Shown piece by piece: positions 1 to 8,443 of a stretch of 64,000 nt of DNA. The translations under genes were made by a program, and so were the position numbers. Source of the DNA: Mogibacterium sp. (GTDB taxonomy: Bacteria; Bacillota; Clostridia; Peptostreptococcales; Anaerovoracaceae). The stretch is from contig JAFRCS010000017.1 in NCBI GenBank assembly GCA_017404265.1, positions 62,001 to 126,000 on the forward strand, read 5' to 3'. Numbering within the stretch: the stretch's first letter is position 1; each line of letters begins with the position of its first letter. Below the pieces are notes generated by a model, which searched no databases, was not told the origin of the DNA, and worked only from the letters and a program-made list of their open reading frames with translations.

Positions 1-907
1 TGGCATGTCTTTCTCTGAATTCAGCGAGTTCTTCTTCGCTCTCAAAGAGCGGCCTCAAATACTTGGTGTCAGATATGTCATCCGGCGCAGCGTTCTCGAG
101 TTTGGAGATCAGGGAGTCAAGGTTTACCGGGTTCTTTTTACCGGCAAGATAAGCAGCGCCTATAGCTACAAAGAACTTGGCATTTTCCGGAAATACGACT
201 TCATCATCAGAAAGATCAAGAGTCTCAATGAATCTTTTCCTGAGTTCGGAAAGGTATTCAAGCGGGCCGCCCAGGAACGCTACCTTACCGCCAATAGGAT
301 GGCCGCAGGCAAGACCTGAAATCATCTGATTGACGACAGCCTGGAATATTGAAGCTGCGATGTCTTCCGTCTTTGCGCCGTCATTGATCAGAGGCTGTAT
401 ATCGGTCTTGGCAAAAACTCCGCAGCGCGAAGCTATAGGATAAATTATCGTATGGTTCTTTGCGGCTTCGTTGAGGCCGCCCGCGTCCGTGTTGAGAAGG
501 ACCGCCATCTGGTCAATGAAAGCGCCTGTGCCTCCTGCGCAGGTCCCGTTCATCCTCTGTTCAACGGATGATCCGTAGAACGTTATCTTAGCGTCTTCGC
601 CGCCAAGTTCTATGGCAACATCTGTCTCAGGGATAAGTTCCTCTACAGCCCTGCTGCAGGCTATTACTTCCTGCTCGAATCTGATGCCTAAAAGATCAGC
701 AAGCGAAAGCCCGCCGGAACCTGTGATAACAGGTCTGACGGTAATATCTCCCAATTCTTCCCTCATCTGCTTCAGGAGTTCTCCGGCCTTTTCGAACACA
801 TTGGACATATGTCTCTCGTACTTCGAATAAATGACCTTATCCGACTCGTCAAGCAGAACGAGTTTTACTGTCGTTGATCCTACGTCTATACCAAGTCTTG
901 GCTGCAT
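1..907 (-). CDS. 2-hydroxyacyl-CoA dehydratase activator (BadF/BcrA-type ATPase), N-terminal part
   Basis: This is the N-terminal ~302 codons of an ASKHA-fold ATPase that injects electrons into 2-hydroxyacyl-CoA dehydratases; the gene runs off the left edge. The ATP-binding start LGIDVGSTTVKLVLLD is clear, followed by VITGSGG, ELGGEDAKI and the cluster-binding region NGTCAGGTGAFIDQMA, with a second cysteine in SRCGVFAKTD. In the [4Fe-4S] homodimeric activators these two cysteines per subunit hold the cluster. The sequence resembles the first module of the very long (~1400 aa) fused activator/dehydratase proteins of Clostridia, but the missing end prevents proof. ATG at 907 has an AGGAG 7 nt upstream and lies only about 20 nt after the 3' end of rnpB. 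The family is well recognised; the substrate is unknown. Confidence 0.88.
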   Translation of the reverse strand, partial: MQPRLGIDVGSTTVKLVLLDESDKVIYSKYERHMSNVFEKAGELLKQMREELGDITVRPVITGSGGLSLADLLGIRFEQEVIACSRAVEELIPETDVAIELGGEDAKITFYGSSVEQRMNGTCAGGTGAFIDQMAVLLNTDAGGLNEAAKNHTIIYPIASRCGVFAKTDIQPLINDGAKTEDIAASIFQAVVNQMISGLACGHPIGGKVAFLGGPLEYLSELRKRFIETLDLSDDEVVFPENAKFFVAIGAAYLAGKKNPVNLDSLISKLENAAPDDISDTKYLRPLFESEEELAEFRERHA

Positions 908-926
908 AACTCTCCTTTAAATAAAT

Positions 927-1279
927 CAGTGTTCCGGGCAGACCGTAAGCCGGGTTCTGTATCTGACGATCATCCATCTTGGACTGCAGTTGCCTGCAGC
1001 CTCATGCGACATACCTAGGGCGGACACGGGCCGCGCCACAAAATGCCCTTTTTGTCTTGCTCCGGATGGGGTTTACACGGCAGCTGTGTCTCCACAGCCC
1101 CGGTGAGCTCTTACCTCACCATTTCAACCTTGCCACGGCATTACCCGTTTCGGCGGAATGTTTCTGTTGCACTTTCCCTACAGTTACCTGCGGCGGACGT
1201 TATCCGTCATCCCTGCCCTGCGGAGCCCGGACTTTCCTCATGCATAAGCACGCGATCGCCTGGTCTGCCCAAAACACTG
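927..1279 (-). ncRNA. rnpB: RNase P RNA, bacterial A-type
   Basis: Catalytic RNA that matures tRNA 5' ends. On the minus strand the 5' region carries GAGGAAAGTCCGGGCTCC and the 3' end carries ACAGAACCCGGCTTACGG, both diagnostic of RNase P RNA; the central block GTAAACCCCATCCGGAGC is typical of A-type molecules. Terminal helix P1 can be drawn between 1262-1279 and 927-944 (GGGCAGACC with GGTCTGCCC, then CAGTGTT with AACACTG), which sets the ends within a few bases. There is no U-tailed terminator; a purine-rich Shine-Dalgarno for the next gene follows directly. Confidence 0.96.
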
Positions 1280-1283
1280 CTAT

Positions 1284-1311
1284 ATTATATTCCTGTACAT
1301 TTAGAATTCAA
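1284..1311 (-). promoter_or_regulatory. sigma-A promoter for rnpB
   Basis: Minus strand: -35 TTGAAT (1306-1311), 16-nt spacer, -10 TATAAT (1284-1289). Transcription would begin at about 1277-1279, exactly the start of helix P1 of rnpB. The promoter lies inside the last codons of trmK, so rnpB does not depend on read-through from the trmK operon. Confidence 0.75.
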
Positions 1312-2007
1312 GAGCAAAAGATACTCAAGATCACTGCCCAATTGTTCTAACAGCGCATCGTGGTCCTTTTCGCTCTTTTTCAGATTATCCATCTCCTCTT
1401 TTATGCTGGAAATCTTCCATTCTATGCGTTTTTTCGCAAGCTCCGGATCTGCCCCGGTAAGACTTTCCGGGTACTTCCACCGGATATCTTCCTCAGGATA
1501 AGGAGGCTCCCTTAGAGTCTCAGCTGCCCTGACAGCTGTTATGATCTCGCAGGCAAACTTCCCTTCTTCTGCGAGATTTTCGCTTTCTATATCCCATCCA
1601 TGAGTATACAGATAGTATCTGAGAGAACCCGAATGTTTTCTCGGCTGAAGCACAAGTCTTTTGAAGGATCTGCTCTTATCCTTATCCGCGTCGAGGATCT
1701 GTGCGATGGTATGTCCGCCGAGTCCTCCTATGATTATCTCGTCTACCTCACCTTTTCCGACAGTCTCAAGACCGTCACCGATACGGAAATCCATTGCATC
1801 GACTTTGTCCGCCAGACGTGACAGCTCAAAAGTCTCCTTTGCCTTTGCAAGCGATCCTTCACTTATATCCGACATTATGACTCGCGGTGATCTGCCGTCT
1901 CTCATTAAAAGCATAGGGACGTATCCGTGATCCGTCCCTATGTCCGCGACACTGTCGCCTTGATTCACTGCATCAGCAAGAGCATATATCCTTTTGCTTA
2001 GTCTCAT
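1285..2007 (-). CDS. trmK: tRNA (adenine(22)-N1)-methyltransferase TrmK
   Basis: SAM-dependent class I methyltransferase (COG2384 family) that makes m1A22 in tRNA. The 240-aa length fits the family. Motif I is VADIGTDHGYVP near residue 20, followed by the acidic SAM-ribose region MSDISEGSLAKAKE, GGLGGHTIAQIL, and LQPRKHSGSLRYYLYTHGW, all hallmarks of TrmK. The start codon overlaps the rpoD stop in a TAATG junction, so the two are translationally coupled. In many Firmicutes a Nif3-like gene follows; here rnpB follows instead, with its promoter embedded in the trmK 3' end. Confidence 0.93.
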   Translation of the reverse strand: MRLSKRIYALADAVNQGDSVADIGTDHGYVPMLLMRDGRSPRVIMSDISEGSLAKAKETFELSRLADKVDAMDFRIGDGLETVGKGEVDEIIIGGLGGHTIAQILDADKDKSRSFKRLVLQPRKHSGSLRYYLYTHGWDIESENLAEEGKFACEIITAVRAAETLREPPYPEEDIRWKYPESLTGADPELAKKRIEWKISSIKEEMDNLKKSEKDHDALLEQLGSDLEYLLLLNSKCTGI

Positions 2008-3263
2008 TACTCCAGATAATCACGCAGTTTCTTGCTGCGGCTTGGATGTCTGAGTTTTCTGAGCGCCTTTGCCTCGATCTGTCTGATACGCTCTCTTGTT
2101 ACGTTGAACTCGCGTCCTACTTCCTCCAGTGTGCGAGGGCGTCCGTCGTCAAGTCCGAACCTGAGTATCAGTACCTTCTTTTCTCTCTCGCTCAGTGTGT
2201 CGAGCACCTCGCGGAGCTGCTTCTGAAGCATCGAGTATGCGGCTGCGTCCACAGGTGAAGGGATATCCTCATCAGGAATGAAGTCGCCAAGGTGGCTGTC
2301 TTCTTCCTCACCGATAGGAGTCTCGAGAGATACAGGATCCTGGCTGATTTTTTTGATTTCTCTTACCTTCTCGACCGTGATGCCCATTTCCCTGGCGATC
2401 TCTTCGCTGGTCGGCTCACGTCCGTATTCCTGCAGAAGCTGTCTGGATATCCTGATCAGCTTATTGATGGTCTCTACCATGTGGACCGGGATGCGGATCG
2501 TCCTTGCCTGGTCGGCAATAGACCTTGTGATGGCCTGTCTGATCCACCATGTCGCGTAAGTCGAGAACTTATATCCCTTTGTGTAGTCGAATTTCTCGAC
2601 AGCCTTGATAAGTCCGAGATTGCCCTCCTGAATGAGGTCAAGGAACGAAAGACCTCTGTTGAGGTATCTGCGGGCAATGCTTACAACGAGCCTTAGGTTG
2701 GATTCGCAGAGTTTCTTCTTGGCTTCTTCATCGCCCTGCTCGATCCTGATGGCGAGTTCACGCTCTTCCTCAGCTGTAAGCAGAGGCACTTTGCCTATCT
2801 CTTTGAAGTACATTCTGACCGGGTCATCGGTCGGTATGTTCTTAGCGGCATCGGTGACTTCGATCTCGCCTGAGGATTTGATCACTACGCCGCTCTTCTT
2901 TTCGTCTTCTTCGTCGTTCAGCAGATCTTCATCATCGAGCTCCATCTCGAGGATCTCATCATCATCAACGTCCTCGTCTTCCAGCTCGTTAGAGGTCGGC
3001 TCTCTGGTCTCAATGATGCTGATATTCTTGCTCTCTACCATATCGTAGATATCCTCAAGAGCGTCCTTGTCGAAGTTGGAATCGGCTATCATCGAATTGA
3101 TCTCACCGTAAGTGATCTCATTTCCTGTAAGCTTTGCCGCTTCGATTATGAGATTGGCTGCTTCTTCTGTCTTCGAAAGCTCGACAAGTTCTGTGTTTTC
3201 ATCGTCATCATCTGCGAAGATATTGTCGTACTCATTGAGTTTGCTTTTGATGTTTTCAGGCAT
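2007..3263 (-). CDS. rpoD: RNA polymerase primary sigma factor RpoD (SigA)
   Basis: Housekeeping sigma factor, 418 aa. The N-terminal ~150 residues are strongly acidic (region 1.1-like, with runs of D/E), then [20 protein letters not shown] (region 1.2), region 2 with [19 protein letters not shown] and [17 protein letters not shown], region 3 and region 4 with [20 protein letters not shown], the helix-turn-helix that reads the -35 box. Its presence fits the TTGACA/TATAAT-like promoters visible in this window. The start ATG overlaps the dnaG stop by 8 nt (ATGCCTGA) and has GGAGG upstream. Part of the dgt-dnaG-rpoD-trmK operon. Confidence 0.98.
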   Translation of the reverse strand: MPENIKSKLNEYDNIFADDDDENTELVELSKTEEAANLIIEAAKLTGNEITYGEINSMIADSNFDKDALEDIYDMVESKNISIIETREPTSNELEDEDVDDDEILEMELDDEDLLNDEEDEKKSGVVIKSSGEIEVTDAAKNIPTDDPVRMYFKEIGKVPLLTAEEERELAIRIEQGDEEAKKKLCESNLRLVVSIARRYLNRGLSFLDLIQEGNLGLIKAVEKFDYTKGYKFSTYATWWIRQAITRSIADQARTIRIPVHMVETINKLIRISRQLLQEYGREPTSEEIAREMGITVEKVREIKKISQDPVSLETPIGEEEDSHLGDFIPDEDIPSPVDAAAYSMLQKQLREVLDTLSEREKKVLILRFGLDDGRPRTLEEVGREFNVTRERIRQIEAKALRKLRHPSRSKKLRDYLE

Positions 3264-5055
3264 TGCTTTCCTCCATAGTTATATTGATGAGATTGTCCAG
3301 TTCGATCAGGCGCTGCACGAGTCTTTCGATTTCATCGGTCCGTCCCATTTTTTCAGCGACCGCTATGTTGTTCGTGACCTCAGCCTTTTCGTCCCGGTAT
3401 TTTCCTGACAGATACCCTGCCTTCGTTTCCTTGTAGAAAGCCTCATCATCGGGTCCTGTCTGTATTGATTCAAGCTGCTTTGAGAATTCAGCTTCCTCGT
3501 CAGGGTCAAGCGCTTCGAATATCTTCTCTTTGTTTATCCCGCGGCCCCCGCTCAGCCCGTCCGGGCACAGGGACTCTTCTACGAGCACTATCTTATTCGC
3601 AAGCGCGCTGCCAAAGACGATGCCATCCTCTCTGAAGCGCTTTATGTAACTCGGATCATGCATCGCGAGTATCGCGAATGCCATCTCGAATCTGTCGTAA
3701 TAACCTTTATCCTGCTTTTTTCTGAGCGAATCTCTTATCGCTCTCTCCATTCCGGGGCTTGCCGGCCCCTTGTTGACCGATCTATTATTATCGCCACCAG
3801 TCTGAACGGCCATCATTATGGCGCTTTCGGATACGCCGAACTCCTCAGAAAGCTTGCGTGCGTATATATCAAGCTCTACAGGGCCCAGTTCTCTTAAGAT
3901 GGGAACGACTCTTTCTATGTAATCAAGCACATCCATGTCATCGCTTAGATCGAATCCGCGCTTTGCAAGCCTCAGTTTGTAATCCGTGGCCGGCATCGCG
4001 TTGTCCGCGAGTCTGATGAACGCGTCCTTTCCGTAGGCTCTGATAAAATCGTCAGGGTCCTTACCATCTGTAACGTGCATAACACGTGGTTTTCCGCCCG
4101 CCGCGATTATCACATCTATGCCTCTCAGCGCCGCGTTTATGCCTGCGGAGTCGGAGTCATATGAAAGTACTATATTTTTGGAATATCTGCAGAGAAGTCT
4201 GGCCTGATTGATAGTCAGCGCCGTTCCCAGCGATGCGGCAACGTTCTTTACGCCATTCTGGTACAGCGAGATCATGTCCATATAGCCTTCCACTATGATG
4301 GCACGGCCTTCTCTGTCGATTTCCTTCTTTGTGAGATTGAGTCCGAAGAGATTGTTTTTCTTCAGGAATATCTCGCTTTCAGGAGAATTCAGATACTTTG
4401 GCTTTATATCCGCTATAGCTCTACCGCCAAAGCCTATGACTTTGTCCTGAGTGCTGATTATAGGAAACATCACTCTGTCGCGGAACTTGTCATACAGGCC
4501 GTTCTTACCGCTGTTTGCGAGCCCGAGCTTCAGCATGTCATCATCTGATACGCCTTCGCTTCTGAGATGGTCCACCAAAGCTGTCCCGCTTGCAGGAGCA
4601 TATCCCAGTCCGAATGCTGTTATCGTTTCCTTGCTGAGCCCGCGTTTTTTAAGATACGCCAGTCCCTTGTTGCCCTTGGTGCCGAGATTATTGTAGAAGA
4701 ATCTGGCGGCCTTGGCATTTATGCCGTGATATTTGTCGTAATCGATCTTCGGACCGCTGCTTCTTCTCTCCGGCAGTTTTATGCCGTTCTCAGCCGCAAG
4801 TTTTTCTACAGCCTCCATGAATGGCAGCTTGTAGTATTCCTGCACGAATCCTATGACATCCCCGGACTTTCCGCAGCCAAAGCAGTGATAGAACTGCTTG
4901 CCCTCATTCACGCTGAAAGACGGAGTCTTTTCATTGTGGAACGGGCAAAGTCCCATGTAATTTGAGCCGGACTTCTTAAGAGTGACCTCGCGTCCTATTA
5001 TATCAACTATGTTGAGCTGAGCCTTCAGCTCGTCCGTGAAGTTGTCATAAGCCAT
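3256..5055 (-). CDS. dnaG: DNA primase DnaG
   Basis: Synthesises RNA primers at the replication fork. Its 599 aa match the family. The N-terminal CHC2 zinc finger is intact ([11 protein letters not shown], then [12 protein letters not shown]), followed by the primase core and the TOPRIM segment with [13 protein letters not shown] and the metal-binding LSYDSDSAG. The C-terminal third is the helicase-interaction region and is poorly conserved as usual. The gene lies between dgt (3 nt upstream) and rpoD (8-nt overlap), the standard Firmicute macromolecular synthesis operon. Confidence 0.97.
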   Translation of the reverse strand: MAYDNFTDELKAQLNIVDIIGREVTLKKSGSNYMGLCPFHNEKTPSFSVNEGKQFYHCFGCGKSGDVIGFVQEYYKLPFMEAVEKLAAENGIKLPERRSSGPKIDYDKYHGINAKAARFFYNNLGTKGNKGLAYLKKRGLSKETITAFGLGYAPASGTALVDHLRSEGVSDDDMLKLGLANSGKNGLYDKFRDRVMFPIISTQDKVIGFGGRAIADIKPKYLNSPESEIFLKKNNLFGLNLTKKEIDREGRAIIVEGYMDMISLYQNGVKNVAASLGTALTINQARLLCRYSKNIVLSYDSDSAGINAALRGIDVIIAAGGKPRVMHVTDGKDPDDFIRAYGKDAFIRLADNAMPATDYKLRLAKRGFDLSDDMDVLDYIERVVPILRELGPVELDIYARKLSEEFGVSESAIMMAVQTGGDNNRSVNKGPASPGMERAIRDSLRKKQDKGYYDRFEMAFAILAMHDPSYIKRFREDGIVFGSALANKIVLVEESLCPDGLSGGRGINKEKIFEALDPDEEAEFSKQLESIQTGPDDEAFYKETKAGYLSGKYRDEKAEVTNNIAVAEKMGRTDEIERLVQRLIELDNLINITMEESNA

Positions 5056-5058
5056 GGA

Positions 5059-6075
5059 TCACAACTGCCTCCAGCCTTGAGGAACGAATAATTTCTCATA
5101 AAGGTTGAGGGCGTATCGGTCTGTCATGCCGGAGATAAGATCCTTTACTGCTATCTCCGTACCCTCTTCCTCTTCTATCTTCTTGTAGATGCCAGGAATC
5201 TCATCGGAATGCTCAAGGTAATACCTGTACAGTGAGCTTATTATGCGCTCGACTTTGTCAAGATCCGACACTCCTCTTACATCCTGTGAATTGTAAACAT
5301 TTTTGAACAGGAACGTTCTCAGTCGGTCCAGGGAATCAGCGAATACCGGTGAAAGTGATATGGAATCTTTTCCCTCGCTGTTTCTGCACAGATCGACTAT
5401 GAGATTGTTGATGCGTTCCGAGTGTGTGGAACCGATTATCTCTATTTCGCGCTCAGGAAGATCATCAAAAGTGATCACGCCGCTTCTGATGGCGTCATCT
5501 ATATCGTGATTGACATAGGCTATCCTGTCGCAGATCTTCACGATCTGCCCCTCAAGCGTGACCGGCCTGACAGGGCCTCTGTGGTTTAGGATGCCGTTTC
5601 TTACCTCATAAGTCAGGTTGAGGCCTCTGCGCTTAGGTGTGTCTTCTATGACATCAACTGTTCTTAGACTCTGCACATTGTGGACAAAGCCGCCCGGATG
5701 GATGTTGTTGAGGACTTTTTCGCCCACATGTCCGAACGGTGTATGTCCCAGGTCATGCCCCAGGGCTATGGCTTCTGTCAGGTCTTCGTTATAGGCGAGT
5801 ATCCTTGCTGCGGTACGTGATATCTGCGATACTTCGAGAGTATGTGTCAGACGTGTCCTGTAGTGATCGCCTTCCGGTGCAAGAAATACCTGTGTCTTGT
5901 GTATCAGTCTTCTGAAAGCCTTGGAATGTACTATACGGTCTCTGTCTCTCTGGAAGTCGGTCCTGTATTCGCACTTCTCTTCATCATAGACCCTGCCCTT
6001 GGACTCAGCAGCCTTGCATGCAAGCGGAGAAAGTATCTCGTATTCTCTTTTCTCGATCGATTCCCTGTTATTCAT
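5059..6075 (-). CDS. dgt: dGTPase-like HD-domain triphosphohydrolase
   Basis: HD-superfamily hydrolase predicted to cleave dNTPs to deoxynucleoside plus triphosphate. Metal ligands are visible as THTLEVSQISRTAARI, then the HD pair ALGHDLGHTPFGHVGE and a later aspartate in YVNHDIDDAI. I place the start at ATG 6075 (MNNRESIEKREYE, 338 aa), because AAAGGAGA sits just upstream and the ATG overlaps the preceding stop by 8 nt; an upstream in-frame start at 6102 is possible but lies well within the preceding gene. Located upstream of dnaG as in many Clostridia. Actual nucleotide preference cannot be told from sequence. Confidence 0.92.
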   Translation of the reverse strand: MNNRESIEKREYEILSPLACKAAESKGRVYDEEKCEYRTDFQRDRDRIVHSKAFRRLIHKTQVFLAPEGDHYRTRLTHTLEVSQISRTAARILAYNEDLTEAIALGHDLGHTPFGHVGEKVLNNIHPGGFVHNVQSLRTVDVIEDTPKRRGLNLTYEVRNGILNHRGPVRPVTLEGQIVKICDRIAYVNHDIDDAIRSGVITFDDLPEREIEIIGSTHSERINNLIVDLCRNSEGKDSISLSPVFADSLDRLRTFLFKNVYNSQDVRGVSDLDKVERIISSLYRYYLEHSDEIPGIYKKIEEEEGTEIAVKDLISGMTDRYALNLYEKLFVPQGWRQL

Positions 6076-6604
6076 CGATCTCCTTTGCGATCTCTGCCCC
6101 AAGCATGTCCGCTACCCTTACGTTGAATCCGTCCAGATCATAGTCAAGTGCGAGTCTGAAGTCGTAATCGGCATTCTCGCCCAGAAGCCTGGCTGCCGCT
6201 ATTTCGTATCTCGCGTCCCTGACATTTGATTCCTCTCCGTTCAGCTTGTTGAACGCGTTCAGGTCGTGTACGTACCATTTGCGGAATTTGACTATCTCTT
6301 CTGCAAGGTCCGAGATGTCGGCGTCATTCATGTCTTCGAAAATAAGTCCCTCAAACGCCCTTCCTATGGACTCGACCATTATGTAAAGATCCGTTTCATT
6401 ATCCGGCAGGTGATCGAGAAATCCATCGAAATACGAACCCATTTGCTCTGCCAGCATCTCCATGTCGATGTTTTTAAGCAGATCCTTTATAAGATTTTCT
6501 TCGATGAATTCGTCCTCCTCAAGAAGCGCTGCGAGATTCTCATAGTATTTGAACTCATCCGCTGAATCTATATCGAGTGCGTTGTAGAATCTGACCTTGT
6601 CCAT
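6068..6604 (-). CDS. conserved-looking acidic protein of unknown function
   Basis: Encodes 178 residues with no domain I recognise. It is strongly acidic and leucine-rich, predicted mostly helical, with no signal peptide, no membrane segment and no cysteine clusters. It begins MDKVRFYNALDIDSADEFKY and ends EIAKEIDE. Its stop overlaps the dgt start by 8 nt, so it is the first gene of the dgt-dnaG-rpoD-trmK operon and is probably co-translated with dgt. Position alone suggests a link to nucleotide pools or replication, which is inference only. The SD AGGAG is about 18 nt from the ATG, so a non-ATG start a few codons upstream cannot be excluded. Confidence 0.75.
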   Translation of the reverse strand: MDKVRFYNALDIDSADEFKYYENLAALLEEDEFIEENLIKDLLKNIDMEMLAEQMGSYFDGFLDHLPDNETDLYIMVESIGRAFEGLIFEDMNDADISDLAEEIVKFRKWYVHDLNAFNKLNGEESNVRDARYEIAAARLLGENADYDFRLALDYDLDGFNVRVADMLGAEIAKEIDE

Positions 6605-6648
6605 ATCAAAACGAATACTATTTCTCCTGTAAGTGTGTTAAAATATCA

Positions 6649-6661
6649 TCAGAATTTCTGA
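6649..6661. promoter_or_regulatory. short inverted repeat between divergent genes
   Basis: A perfect 13-nt palindrome, TCAGAA-t-TTCTGA, lies in the 87-bp gap between the divergently read 178-aa gene and nadK. It could be an operator acting on either side. I could not fix convincing -35/-10 pairs for either gene in the gap, so the role is unproven. Confidence 0.25.
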
Positions 6662-6691
6662 CGAAATATTATAACATACGGAGTTAACAAA

Positions 6692-7489
6692 ATGAAGATA
6701 TACGTGTTCTGCAATCTGAAAGATAAGTCGAGAGAAGCTTATGACAGATTCATTCCTCTTCTTAAGGAATTCGGCTTTGAGATAGCCGACGAGTATTCCG
6801 AGGACGTTGATCTGCTGGCCTGCATCGGAGGCGACGGCACATTCCTGAGTTTCGTGCATAAGTGCGGCTTTCCTAAAGCCCCTATTATCGGCATCAATAC
6901 CGGTCATCTGGGATTCTTTCAGGAAGCCCTCCCTTCCAATCTCAAAGAGACTCTCGAGAACATCACCAAAGGTGATTATCAGCTTCAGAACATAAGTCCC
7001 GTACAGGCAAAGATAATCACGCGCAGAGGCGAATTCATGCGTACAGGACTCAACGAGATAGTCGTCAGAGGTCCTTACTCGCATGCTTCGCACTATGAGA
7101 TCTCCATCGACAATACCAAGATCCAGGACTTCTCAGGGGACGGAATAATCATCTCCACCCCTGTAGGTTCAACAGCCTACAACTACTCACTGGGCGGATC
7201 TCTTGTTTCGCCGGATCTTGATGTGCTGCAGCTGACCCCTATCGCGCCCATGAGCACTAATGCCTACAGATGCTTCAAATCCAGCCTTATCCTTCCTTCG
7301 ACCGAGACGATCACCATCGCCGGCACAGGAAGATGCGAAGGCGGAACGATCCTTCTGTCATTCGACGGGCGCACCCATGAATTCGGAGGAGTGCTCAGGA
7401 TCGATATCACACGTTCTGATAAAGAGATCCATCTCGTCCGTACAAAGGCTTATGACCACTGGAGCCTGCTTTCCAGCAAGCTCCTGTAA
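6692..7489 (+). CDS. nadK: NAD kinase
   Basis: ATP-dependent phosphorylation of NAD to NADP; cytoplasmic. The 265 aa contain the family signature CIGGDGTFLSFVHKC near residue 45 and GINTGHLGFFQE shortly after, plus the substrate-binding GDGIIISTPVGSTAYNYSLGG. ATG 6692 follows GGAG by 9 nt. It is transcribed divergently from the dgt-dnaG-rpoD operon and ends at a bidirectional terminator, so it appears monocistronic. In many Clostridia nadK sits with recN and argR; here it stands alone. Confidence 0.96.
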   Translation: MKIYVFCNLKDKSREAYDRFIPLLKEFGFEIADEYSEDVDLLACIGGDGTFLSFVHKCGFPKAPIIGINTGHLGFFQEALPSNLKETLENITKGDYQLQNISPVQAKIITRRGEFMRTGLNEIVVRGPYSHASHYEISIDNTKIQDFSGDGIIISTPVGSTAYNYSLGGSLVSPDLDVLQLTPIAPMSTNAYRCFKSSLILPSTETITIAGTGRCEGGTILLSFDGRTHEFGGVLRIDITRSDKEIHLVRTKAYDHWSLLSSKLL

Positions 7490-7515
7490 GCATTTTCCAG
7501 CATTTACACAGACAC

Positions 7516-7542
7516 AAAACAGCGCTTATACGGCGCTGTTTT
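7516..7542. terminator. bidirectional intrinsic terminator between nadK and the pseudouridine synthase gene
   Basis: Nine base pairs AAACAGCGC / GCGCTGTTT (7517-7525 with 7533-7541) flanked by A-runs on the left and T-runs on the right, so it can stop transcripts from both convergent genes. It overlaps the stop codon of the minus-strand gene. Confidence 0.8.
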
Positions 7543-8440
7543 TCAGTTCTTTTATCGCTTCCTTCATATCCTCCGGTATATCTGTCTTGAAGTGCACACG
7601 TTCTTTTGTCATCGGATGATCGAACTCGATGTAATAAGCATGCAGAGCCTGACGCTTTATCAGGAATGTTCCCCCTTCGTAGAGTTCGTCTCCGGCTATA
7701 GGATGGCCTATATGTGAAAGATGCACTCTTATCTGATGTGTCCTTCCGGTATGAAGTATCACTTCTACGAGTGTATGGTCGCCGTAGCATTTCGAAGGAT
7801 AGCGGCCAAGCACATTGAACTCGCTGAATGCGTCCTTTCCGCCCTCATACATGACTGTCCTGCGTATGGATACCGGGTCCGGTCTTCCGACAGGTAACTC
7901 GACGGTAAAATGGTCCTCAGCAATATTCCCCTCAACAAGCGCATAGTACCTTTTTACGACCGTATTCCGTCTCATCTGAGATGAAAGTTCGTTCTGAGCG
8001 TTGGCGTTTTTGCATACGATGATCATGCCTGTGGTGTCCATGTCGATCCGGTTCGCGAACCTGACCTTGAAGGACTGATCCGTGTCTTCCATGTATTTCA
8101 TCACAGCGTTGGCGATCGTATGCTCAGGATGCCCCTTTGTAGGATGGACAATGATGCCTGCCTGCTTGTTGACTATTATTATGTCTTCATCTTCGTAAAC
8201 TATATCCAGAGGTATGTCCTCAGGCATGAAGTCACTGGATTCCTCCGGCAAACGCACACCAATGACATCACCGACTCCGGGCTTTATGTAGCCCGGAGTC
8301 GGTGTTCCGTTCAGATCTACCAGGGACTGATACTTCATCTTTGTCCTGAACCTTGAGGAGAACTTATAGTTTTTCCTGAGGATCTGGTTGATGGTCAGCC
8401 CTGTTTCTTCATTTGTCACAGTGTGTTCGTACTTTGCCAT
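7526..8440 (-). CDS. RluA/RluD-family RNA pseudouridine synthase
   Basis: Isomerises uridine to pseudouridine in rRNA or tRNA. An S4-like RNA-binding N-terminus (residues ~10-80, with GYIKPGVGDVIGVRL) precedes the catalytic domain: VNKQAGIIVHPTKGH, the catalytic-aspartate motif FANRIDMDTTGMIIVCKN, and the HTGRTHQIRVHLSHIGHPIAGD motif. The 304-aa length fits RluD-like enzymes. It is the last gene of the buk-pheS-pheT operon, 3 nt after pheT. Which uridine it modifies is not evident. Confidence 0.92.
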   Translation of the reverse strand: MAKYEHTVTNEETGLTINQILRKNYKFSSRFRTKMKYQSLVDLNGTPTPGYIKPGVGDVIGVRLPEESSDFMPEDIPLDIVYEDEDIIIVNKQAGIIVHPTKGHPEHTIANAVMKYMEDTDQSFKVRFANRIDMDTTGMIIVCKNANAQNELSSQMRRNTVVKRYYALVEGNIAEDHFTVELPVGRPDPVSIRRTVMYEGGKDAFSEFNVLGRYPSKCYGDHTLVEVILHTGRTHQIRVHLSHIGHPIAGDELYEGGTFLIKRQALHAYYIEFDHPMTKERVHFKTDIPEDMKEAIKELKNSAV

Positions 8441-8443
8441 TTT

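Noticed and set aside
6638..7093. 151-codon minus-strand frame overlapping nadK
   Set aside because: nadK motifs are all present on the plus strand; the opposing frame shows no protein family features.
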